NCBI GenBank assembly: GCA_016880695.1
Contig: JAEHCY010000400.1
Span: 1-9,188, forward strand
Length of the DNA: 9,188 nt
Direction of reading: 5' to 3'
Origin: Chromatiaceae bacterium
GTDB taxonomy: Bacteria > Pseudomonadota > Gammaproteobacteria > Chromatiales > Chromatiaceae
Shown here one piece after another: positions 1 to 5,067 of the stretch. The translations under genes were made by a program, and so were the position numbers. The stretch's first letter is position 1; each line of letters opens with the position of its first letter. The notes beneath the pieces are model-generated. The model had not been told where the DNA came from. It worked only from the letters and a program-made list of their open reading frames with translations, and did no database searches.

Positions 1-816
1 GCTGGCGCGGCGGCGGAGGTGGAAACCCCTGATCTCATCATCAGGGATGCAACGGGCAGCCTGCCGGCAGCAACCTTTGAGCGGCTCGCCACCAAGGTGG
101 GGTCAACGCTGGCGGAGATCCTTAAGTTTTGGTCCGCCGACACCCGGACACGGGAATGGGGGAAAATCGTCGTCGAGATCGAGAAGCCCCTGCCGAAGGC
201 GACCTCGTCCGTCTTCTTATGGGGGAAGGATAAAGGCAAGCGGGCGCGGATTGTAAAGGTCTACGGAGGTGGCGAGTATCCGCACCAACTGGCCCATAAG
301 CTGACCAGTGCCGTCTATCCCAACGCCGACAAGCTGATTCGCAATATGATGGGCGAGGCGTCGGAGAAGCGCTTCGGCAACCCCGTATCCTTCCCCATGT
401 GCGGCTTCAAAACCGACGAGTGGGTCATGGCGCTGCTGCAGACCGGCGCCCACATACCTCTGGAAAAAATAGGTCCCGAGCATGAGGACTGGGGCATGGA
501 GATGCACAATGGTGTGCCGCAGGTGAGGGACCGGGCCAGGCAGCACACCTGTTACGCCGAGGCGGGATCTTTTGGCGAATTCCTGGTGGAGACCTATGGC
601 ACGGAGAAGATCAAGCAGTTCAACCGGCTTTCGTCCAGAACACCCCGACCCTGGCAGGAGGCCTTCGGGAGCCCCCTGGAAAAGCTGGAGGCCGACTGGC
701 TTGGTGCCCTGAAATCCAAATACCGGGGCAAGGGAGAGCGCGTGGAGCTTCTCGCCGAGTTGCTTCAGAAGAACCCCGCCAACGCCTGCAATGCCGCCCA
801 AGAGATGGCCAAATAG
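1..816 (+). CDS. Peptidase-MA-like exported protein with degenerate zinc motif, 5' partial
   Basis: The frame is open from base 1. The first possible start is a GTG at 19 with no ribosome binding site at usable distance. The codons before it read AGAAE, like the end of a signal peptide, so the gene most likely starts upstream and encodes an exported protein. Numbering from the GTG, the visible part is 265 residues. The layout recalls the peptidase-MA (gluzincin) family: a strand-rich N-terminal part, a motif YPHQLAHKL at residues 87-95 where active members have HExxH, then YAEAGSFGEFLVETYG and a C-terminal AFGSPLEKLEADW block typical of the family. Gln90 replaces the catalytic Glu, and I see no WL-x-EG segment to supply the third zinc ligand. 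A catalytically dead or repurposed member is therefore likely. Family assignment is from motif memory and is moderate; the loss of HExxH is seen directly. Confidence 0.6.
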   Translation, partial: AGAAAEVETPDLIIRDATGSLPAATFERLATKVGSTLAEILKFWSADTRTREWGKIVVEIEKPLPKATSSVFLWGKDKGKRARIVKVYGGGEYPHQLAHKLTSAVYPNADKLIRNMMGEASEKRFGNPVSFPMCGFKTDEWVMALLQTGAHIPLEKIGPEHEDWGMEMHNGVPQVRDRARQHTCYAEAGSFGEFLVETYGTEKIKQFNRLSSRTPRPWQEAFGSPLEKLEADWLGALKSKYRGKGERVELLAELLQKNPANACNAAQEMAK

Positions 817-855
817 ACATCGCGACGCCAGATTCCCCGGCGCGGGAGCGGTTCA

Positions 856-925
856 GGGCTGAGCGAACAATAGCGGACGCAGGGCTTCCTTGTCCTATAC
901 GCTTCCCCTGCGTCCGCGTCAGCCC
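856..925. repeat. Large inverted repeat downstream of the peptidase-like gene
   Basis: A perfect 12-bp inverted repeat (GCGGACGCAGGG at 873-884, complement at 906-917) encloses a 21-base loop. A second 7-bp pair, GGGCTGA at 856-862 and TCAGCCC at 919-925, lies outside it, leaving a 10-base bulge on the left and a single base on the right. It sits 40 bases after the stop of the upstream gene and about 190 bases before the next start. There is no T-run after the right arm, so it is not a textbook intrinsic terminator. It may still act as an RNA 3' stabiliser or be the relic of a mobile palindrome. Confidence 0.6.
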
Positions 926-1011
926 CCTGTAGCGCGGTTTACCTCGGCACCGACTTTGGGAATCGTCCGGCGGCCGGCCACAGTCGCCCCTTGTGTCCTT
1001 GACGAGCGCGC

Positions 1012-1040
1012 TTGCTCGAACCCCCTTTCGGTGCTAGGTT
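1012..1040 (+). promoter_or_regulatory. Candidate sigma-70 promoter for the cysteine-rich gene
   Basis: TTGCTC (1012-1017) and TAGGTT (1035-1040) are separated by 17 bases. The -10 element is preceded by TG at 1032-1033, giving an extended -10 (TGCTAGGTT). The predicted transcript start near 1047 would give a leader of about 66 bases. Motif matches are partial, so this is a candidate only. Confidence 0.4.
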
Positions 1041-1049
1041 TCCGTGCGC

Positions 1050-1070
1050 TCCAACCCTCATGCGGTTGGA
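1050..1070 (+). promoter_or_regulatory. Hairpin in the leader of the cysteine-rich gene
   Basis: TCCAACC (1050-1056), a 7-base loop and GGTTGGA (1064-1070) form a perfect 7-bp stem. If the promoter at 1012-1040 is used, the hairpin lies almost at the 5' end of the transcript, where such stems can protect an mRNA from decay. A short U-rich stretch follows (CTGTTTATCCTTT), so weak attenuation is the alternative. Confidence 0.4.
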
Positions 1071-1112
1071 CTGTTTATCCTTTAACCGTAACAGCGAGGA
1101 GGCCGTAAGATC

Positions 1113-1361
1113 ATGTTTAGTAAGTCTTTACTATCCGCAGGTCTGATCGTGTCGCTGTATTCGTTCTCGCAAGTGTCTTTTGCGGCAGATCAATGCAAAG
1201 ACGACAAGGACTGCAAGAACGGTGAAGTCTGCATATTGGCTATGAATCCTCCTGTATGCAAACCACCACAGGAAGCGGGTGCAGCCTGTAAGCGCGATGT
1301 CGTTTGTGCTTCTAAGAAATGCGAGATTGCGCCGGGCAAAGACGTAGGCGTTTGTAAGTAA
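1113..1361 (+). CDS. Small secreted eight-cysteine protein
   Basis: 82 residues, starting at ATG 1113 with a strong ribosome binding site GAGGAGG at 1096-1102. Residues 1-24 form a clear Sec signal peptide: Lys4, a hydrophobic core LLSAGLIVSLY, and a cleavage site after SFA or SFAA. The mature part of about 58 residues has eight cysteines (28, 34, 40, 49, 59, 65, 70, 81), enough for four disulfides, and many lysines. The spacing falls into two similar four-cysteine units, 28-49 and 59-81, suggesting an internal duplication. The DxDCxxGxxC pattern recalls small cysteine-rich modules common in exported bacterial proteins, but I do not recognise a named family. Base composition is near 49% GC, against about 70% in a sampled part of the gene at 1964, and codon use is different, which points to recent acquisition. 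It is monocistronic and followed at once by an IS200-type left end. Function unknown; a secreted toxin, antimicrobial or adhesive peptide would be speculation. Confidence 0.8.
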   Translation: MFSKSLLSAGLIVSLYSFSQVSFAADQCKDDKDCKNGEVCILAMNPPVCKPPQEAGAACKRDVVCASKKCEIAPGKDVGVCK

Positions 1362-1369
1362 TTAAAATC

Positions 1370-1515
1370 GGTAAACCCCCGGCTTTGCCGGGGGACTCTC
1401 ATGGGTTTGACCGTTGCTACGGTTGGATGGATTTTCCGCGGTTCCTTCAACAACCGAGGAATTTCGACCATGAGAGAGTACAAGAGCCTAAGCCACACGA
1501 TTTGGGACTGCAAAG
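1370..1515 (+). mobile_element. Left-end remnant of an IS200/IS605-family insertion sequence
   Basis: The segment has the order expected at the left end of an IS200-like element: the subterminal GC-rich stem-loop (1376-1394), a structured leader with small hairpins (ACCGT/ACGGT at 1410-1423 and CGGTT/AACCG at 1439-1456), a ribosome binding site GAGGA at 1456-1460, and the transposase start at 1470. The second small hairpin abuts the binding site, in line with the known sequestration of the IS200 transposase start by a leader stem. Homology to the transposase stops after about 15 codons, near 1514. I find no right end with confidence, so the outer limits are approximate. A palindrome-associated miniature derivative is possible, but I could not show it. 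Confidence 0.65.
1376..1394 (+). terminator. GC-rich hairpin behind the cysteine-rich gene, IS200-type left-end stem
   Basis: CCCCCGGC (1376-1383), loop TTT, GCCGGGGG (1387-1394): a perfect 8-bp stem 14 bases after the stop codon at 1359-1361. There is no long T-tract. Its position relative to the transposase start at 1470 matches the subterminal stem of IS200/IS605 elements, which in this family serves for transposase recognition and can block read-through transcription. It probably ends the upstream transcript. Confidence 0.6.
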
Positions 1516-1544
1516 GGCAGCGATTCACTCAGCCGATGGGTTAG
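1470..1544 (+). pseudogene. tnpA: IS200-type TnpA transposase, 5' fragment
   Basis: The ATG at 1470 follows GAGGA by nine bases and opens with MREYKSLSHTIWDCK. This matches the well-known N-terminus of IS200-family HUH transposases (x-x-Y-R/K-S-L-S-H-T-x-W-D-C-K-Y-H). Homologous sequence then ends: instead of the YHVVFIPKYR continuation, the frame reads GQRFTQPMG and stops at TAG 1542-1544, giving 24 codons. The HUH motif and the catalytic tyrosine, normally found across about 150 residues, are absent, so no active transposase can be made. Whether the peptide or only the leader RNA is still expressed is unknown. Confidence 0.7.
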
Positions 1545-1816
1545 AAGAGACGCGAGGCGGGCGCAGGTGCTTGTCGTCCAACCTCGCCTGGGGGAAGATG
1601 CCCCTCGATGGATCTCCGAGCCAATCGTCTTGTGTGGCTCAGCGGGTGGATCGGAGCTATGGGTTGGGTCTTGCGAAGAATCGGGAACCTGGGGCGTCCA
1701 GCGATGAAGGCGAGTCGGGTAGAAGCAGTGCGCGATTCGACTGTTTTCTGTTCGCGCAACAATGTGATGCGGAGTTGGTGTAACCGGATGTTTCAGGCAC
1801 ACCTTAATTCAGACCG
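1516..1816. other. Unassigned stretch after the IS relic
   Basis: About 300 bases without a recognisable gene. Several frames stay open for 70-130 codons, but none has a start with a good binding site or a familiar motif. Local complementarity is present: GCGAGG (1552-1557) with CCTCGC (1582-1587), GGGG (1591-1594) with CCCC (1601-1604) around AAGATG, and GAGCCA with TGGCTC around 1618-1640. It could be decayed mobile DNA or an untyped structured RNA. I could not match it to 6S, SRP, RNase P or tmRNA. Confidence 0.4.
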
Positions 1817-1829
1817 CCAGGGACCCTGG
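1817..1829. promoter_or_regulatory. Perfect 13-bp palindrome CCAGGGACCCTGG
   Basis: Six-base arms (CCAGGG and CCCTGG) around a single A. The loop is too short for an RNA hairpin, so if functional it would be a DNA operator. It lies about 135 bases upstream of the phosphoesterase start at 1964. No regulator is known to me for it. Confidence 0.3.
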
Positions 1830-1870
1830 AGAGAGGGGCGCATTGCGCAAATTCTCCACACGGGTACGGC

Positions 1871-1929
1871 CTCCATCCCCGGGGGACAGTATCCGGAAGG
1901 TCCGCGGCCGTGATGGCCGCCGGATGGAG
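1871..1929 (+). promoter_or_regulatory. Three-way-junction-like fold in the phosphoesterase leader
   Basis: CTCCATCC (1871-1878) pairs perfectly with GGATGGAG (1922-1929). Inside, CCGG (1879-1882) can pair with CCGG (1893-1896), and GCGGCC (1904-1909) pairs with GGCCGC (1915-1920) around a GTGAT loop. The result would be a closing 8-bp stem with two inner hairpins, ending 34 bases before the ATG at 1964. The high GC content makes chance pairing more likely, and I recognise no known riboswitch class. Confidence 0.4.
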
Positions 1930-1943
1930 ATAATGGCCATTGC

Positions 1944-1956
1944 CCCCGAGGGGGAG
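1944..1956 (+). promoter_or_regulatory. Ribosome binding site of the phosphoesterase, inside a small hairpin
   Basis: GGGGAG (1951-1956) lies seven bases before ATG 1964 and fixes that start. The four Gs at 1951-1954 can pair with CCCC at 1944-1947 around a GAG loop, so the binding site may be occluded until the stem opens. Together with the fold just upstream this suggests, but does not prove, translational control. Confidence 0.45.
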
Positions 1957-1963
1957 CGGTGAC

Positions 1964-2884
1964 ATGACCCGGCCTCTGCGATTCCGAGAGGACGGCAGCT
2001 TCACCCTGGTGCAGTTCACCGATACGCACTTCGAAGATGGCTGCGAGGCGGATCAGCGTACCCAAGCCCTGATGTCCCTGGTCCTGGACCTGGAGCAACC
2101 CGATCTGGTCCTCCTCACCGGCGACGTCATCGGCGGTTCCGGTGCCAGGGACCCGCGAGTGGCCTGGCAGATGGCGGCGGCGCCACTGGTGGAGCGGGGC
2201 CTGCCCTGGGCGGCGATATTCGGCAACCACGACGACGAGTGTGGCGTACCGCGCCCGCAGCTCCTTGCCATTCAGCAGGGTATTCCCGGCTGCCTCACCC
2301 TTCCTGGCCCCAAGCGGGTATCGGGTTTGGGCAACTTCCTGCTGCGCATCCTGCAGGCCAAGGGCCCGCAAACCGGATTTGTGCTCTGCTGCCTCGATAC
2401 CAACAGCTACGCCGAAAGCGATATCGGCGGTCATGGCTGGGTGCGTGAGGATCAGATCCGCTGGTTCCGCCAGACCCTGGGGCGTCTGGGCACGCCGGCG
2501 GCACCCGATCTGCCACCCGTGCTGGTGTTTATCCATATTCCCCTCCCCGAGTACGACGAGATCTGGCGCTTGGGCCTCTGCCAGGGAGAGAAGAACGAAG
2601 ACGTCTGCTGCCCGCGGATCAATACCGGTCTCTTTGCCGCCATGCATCTGGCCGGCAATGTGAAAGGGGTCTTTGCCGGCCACGACCACCTCAACGATTA
2701 CGAGGGCAGCCTGTACGGTATCCGTCTCTGTTACGGGCGGGCCACCGGGTATAACTGCTACGGCGAGCCGGATTTTAGGCACGGGGCACGCGTCATTCGT
2801 CTGATCGAGGGTCGGCCGGATTTCACCACCTGGATTCGCTTGGATGACGGCATCCGAATCGATTATCCGCCGCCGGACGCCTGA
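1964..2884 (+). CDS. Dcr2/PAP29-like metallophosphoesterase
   Basis: 306 residues from ATG 1964 (binding site at 1951-1956). An upstream TTG at 1940 is in frame but less likely. All calcineurin-like metal-site motifs are present in order: D20-x-H22 (TDTHF), G53-D54 (LLTGDVIGG), G87-N88-H89-D90 (FGNHDDE), H191 (FIHIPLPEY), and G239-H240-D241-H242 (FAGHDHLND). The stretches FIHIPLPEY, the NTGLFAAM-x-x-AGNVK-x-VFAGHDHLNDY block and the following LCYG...GYNCYG are hallmarks of the group that includes yeast Dcr2 and plant PAP29-like proteins. The enzyme should be a dinuclear metal phosphatase or phosphodiesterase; its substrate cannot be read from sequence. There is no signal peptide, so it is probably cytoplasmic. 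Its last 22 bases overlap the convergent exporter gene. Confidence 0.88.
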   Translation: MTRPLRFREDGSFTLVQFTDTHFEDGCEADQRTQALMSLVLDLEQPDLVLLTGDVIGGSGARDPRVAWQMAAAPLVERGLPWAAIFGNHDDECGVPRPQLLAIQQGIPGCLTLPGPKRVSGLGNFLLRILQAKGPQTGFVLCCLDTNSYAESDIGGHGWVREDQIRWFRQTLGRLGTPAAPDLPPVLVFIHIPLPEYDEIWRLGLCQGEKNEDVCCPRINTGLFAAMHLAGNVKGVFAGHDHLNDYEGSLYGIRLCYGRATGYNCYGEPDFRHGARVIRLIEGRPDFTTWIRLDDGIRIDYPPPDA

Positions 2885-4674
2885 GCGCTTCCGCCAACCT
2901 CCGGCCCGAGGTCCAGCCGTCCGCCCGATTGCGCCTCCACCAAGCGGGCGAACAGACCGCCGCTCCTTGAGAGCTCACCAAAGGTACCCCGTTCGACGAT
3001 ACGTCCCTGCTGAAAAACGAGAATGAGGTCGGCGTTGCGAATCGTCGACAGTCGATGGGCGATCACGAGCGTGGTGCGTCCCCGCATCAGGGTCTGAAAG
3101 GCCTGCTGCACCTTGACCTCGGTGGCGGTATCCAGGGCGCTGGTGGCCTCGTCGAGGATAAGAATGGGCGGGTTCTTCAGCAGCACCCTGGCAATCGCCA
3201 AGCGCTGACGCTCCCCACCGCTCAGGTTGGAGCCACGCTCGCCGATATGGGTCTGGTAACCGTGGGGCTGGCGCAGAATGAAATCATGCGCCTGTGCCTG
3301 ACGAGCGGCCTCGATCAACTCAGACTCCGTGGCATCGGGCCGCCCGACCCGCAGGTTGTCCTCAATGGTACGAAAGAACAGTAGGTTTTCCTGAAACACA
3401 ATCCCGATGTTGGCCCGCAGGGAATCGAGGGCCACCTCGCGGATATTGATCCCATCGATCAGTATCCGGCCCTGCTGCGCATCGTATTGGCGCAACAGCA
3501 GCCCCATGACCGTGCTCTTGCCGGCGCCGGTTTCGCCGACCAGGGCGACCGTCTGTCCGGGCTCGACCGTAAAACTGATCTCCTCCAGGGCCTTCTTCCC
3601 GGTGGCGTAGGAAAATTCGACCCGGTCGAAGGTCACCTGTCCCTTGACGGCCTCCAACGGGACCGCATCGGGAAGCTCTTGCACCGTCGAGCGGGTATCG
3701 AGCACCTCGAAGAACTGGGCCAGCGAGGGGGCTTGCATGAATAAGCCATTGGTAAATTCAACGACCTGCCCCAAGCGACCAATCAGGTGGTTGGCAAACC
3801 CCATGAAGGTGACGATGGCGCCGACGCTGGCCTCGCCCTGGAGATTGAGCCAGGCGCCCAAGGCAAAGATGCTGATCACCGTGATGGTGGAGGCCGCGCC
3901 ATTGAGCACACTGATCACCGCCCACCAGTTAAGCACCGGAAACTGCGCCGCTATCACCTGCTCGATCACCTGGCGCACCTGGCGCAGCTCAGCCGCCTGA
4001 CGCACAAAACTCTGAACCAGCATCACATTGCCGATGGCGTCCCCCGCCTGTTGCGCCAGTTCGGTGTGGTGGGCCTGTACCTCCCCCTGGGCGTGATGGG
4101 TCCGGTGGGTCACATAGGCGGTCAGGGATGCCGAGAGAATGGTGAGAAGGATCAGCACCAGGGCGAGCTTCCAGTTCAGCAGCAGCGTCAGGGGCAATAA
4201 CACGAGAAGGGCGACGAAGGTGGACAGGTGGCTGCGAAACATCGCCAGCCAGAGATGAAACACCTGCTCGCCCCCCTGGAGCATGATGCTCAGCAGGCGC
4301 CCGGAATGGGCGCCGTGGTGATAGGCCAGGTGCAGTTGCAGGACGTGGGCGAAATACTGCGCCATCACTTCCAGGCGCAAGCGGTGGGCAAGGCGGTCCG
4401 CGTGCAGGGAAACCATGGCGCCGACCGCGATACTGCCCACACCCACCAGCAGCCAGATCCCAAAAAGGCGGATGCCATCGTGGAGCGTAGCCTCCGCGCC
4501 ACGGGTACGGGCCTCGGTCAGCAGATCAATGGTCCAGCCGAACAGCATGGGCTCGACAAATGGCACCGCCGCCAAGGCAAGGTTAGCAAGGGTCAGGATC
4601 AGGGCCAGTTTCCGTACTGGGTGCAGCAGGGTCAGCACCCGCCGGTAGACCTTGAGGGGTTTGAAATCGATCAT
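2863..4674 (-). CDS. NdvA/MsbA-type ABC exporter, fused membrane and ATPase domains
   Basis: 603 residues, starting at ATG 4674 with GGGGAG nine bases upstream on the minus strand. Residues 1-320 are an exporter-type membrane domain with about six helices, including long hydrophobic runs near 22-46, 70-92, 150-188 and 248-275. Residues 345-585 are the ATPase: Walker A GETGAGKST (380-388), signature LSGGERQ (484-490), Walker B ending in D508-E509 (ILILDEATSALD), and H-loop His540 (AHRLST). The TM-ATPase linker VVEFTNGLFMQAPSLAQFFEVLD and FQENLLFFRTIEDNLRVG resemble NdvA, the cyclic beta-1,2-glucan exporter, more than MsbA. All catalytic elements are intact, and the half-transporter should work as a homodimer in the inner membrane. 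No ndvB-like synthase is in the window, so the substrate is open; a glycan or lipid is inferred from family. It is convergent with the phosphoesterase, and its start overlaps a small upstream ORF. Confidence 0.88.
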   Translation of the reverse strand: MIDFKPLKVYRRVLTLLHPVRKLALILTLANLALAAVPFVEPMLFGWTIDLLTEARTRGAEATLHDGIRLFGIWLLVGVGSIAVGAMVSLHADRLAHRLRLEVMAQYFAHVLQLHLAYHHGAHSGRLLSIMLQGGEQVFHLWLAMFRSHLSTFVALLVLLPLTLLLNWKLALVLILLTILSASLTAYVTHRTHHAQGEVQAHHTELAQQAGDAIGNVMLVQSFVRQAAELRQVRQVIEQVIAAQFPVLNWWAVISVLNGAASTITVISIFALGAWLNLQGEASVGAIVTFMGFANHLIGRLGQVVEFTNGLFMQAPSLAQFFEVLDTRSTVQELPDAVPLEAVKGQVTFDRVEFSYATGKKALEEISFTVEPGQTVALVGETGAGKSTVMGLLLRQYDAQQGRILIDGINIREVALDSLRANIGIVFQENLLFFRTIEDNLRVGRPDATESELIEAARQAQAHDFILRQPHGYQTHIGERGSNLSGGERQRLAIARVLLKNPPILILDEATSALDTATEVKVQQAFQTLMRGRTTLVIAHRLSTIRNADLILVFQQGRIVERGTFGELSRSGGLFARLVEAQSGGRLDLGPEVGGSAQASGGG

Positions 4675-4859
4675 GGCATGCTTCTCCCCGGGCCGCGCCG
4701 CTGCTGGCGGGTCCCTCGGCCGACTTCACCGGTCTGCCCCGGTCGGACCCGTATCGGATGGTTTGCGTGGAAATGCCCATGGCGAGAGTAGATCACCCAC
4801 TGCCCGCTACTGGGAACATAGCACAGGGCGCAGGCGGCATCGGTCTGGTCAGGTTTCAC
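4671..4859 (-). CDS. Possible small protein coupled to the ABC exporter
   Basis: A 62-codon minus-strand ORF starts at GTG 4859 and ends with a TGA overlapping the exporter ATG (ATGA, 4671-4674), the arrangement typical of translational coupling. The first half reads like a real protein (ACALCYVPSSGQWVIYSRHG, with two close cysteines and several histidines). The second half is basic and low in complexity. About 70% of third positions are G or C. Against it: a GTG start, no convincing ribosome binding site, and an in-frame stop only five codons upstream at 4875-4877. I do not recognise a family. The alternative is that this is simply the exporter leader. Confidence 0.3.
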   Translation of the reverse strand: MKPDQTDAACALCYVPSSGQWVIYSRHGHFHANHPIRVRPGQTGEVGRGTRQQRRGPGRSMP

Positions 4860-5067
4860 AGGACTTGGCCACTTTCACCGGATGGACCTAAAGACACCAC
4901 GAGGCGACAGCCAGTACCACTCAGGCGATCGGAACACAGACGATCAGTCCGCCCCGGTGGGAGCGACCCCTGCCGGATACCTTCCGGGTGAAGCGGCCCG
5001 CACCTGCCAGGGAGTCCCCTCGGCGGTGGTGAAAGAGTCTGCATCGCGACGATTTCTCAAACACCGC
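4675..5067. other. Gap between the M1 peptidase and exporter genes
   Basis: Both flanking genes lie on the minus strand, so this gap must hold the end of the peptidase transcript and any promoter of the exporter. Beyond the possible small ORF at 4671-4859 I see one short stem, CCGGA/TCCGG at 4973-4987 with a TACCT loop, and no clear terminator or strong promoter match. Confidence 0.4.

Larger units (their letters stand above)
817..1112. other. Intergenic region before the cysteine-rich gene
   Basis: This stretch of 296 bases has no credible gene. It contains the large inverted repeat at 856-925, an FseI-type palindrome GGCCGGCC at 972-979, the promoter candidate at 1012-1040, the leader hairpin at 1050-1070, and the ribosome binding site at 1096-1102. 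A 72-codon frame at 890-1108 starts at a TTG without a binding site and resembles no family I know. Confidence 0.6.

Noticed and set aside
856..925. Integron attC site, suggested by the bulged inverted repeat close to a small low-GC gene.
   Set aside because: The core sites RYYYAAC and GTTRRRY are not at the ends of the repeat, and no integrase or cassette array is visible.
1385..1913. Open frames 1385-1783 and 1608-1913 on the plus strand, and 1488-1802 on the minus strand.
   Set aside because: They overlap each other, lack ribosome binding sites, and cross the IS200 leader or the structured leader. No protein-family resemblance was seen.
1793..2782. A 329-codon minus-strand frame opposite the metallophosphoesterase.
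   Set aside because: Shadow of a gene with all five metallophosphoesterase motifs; no motif of its own.
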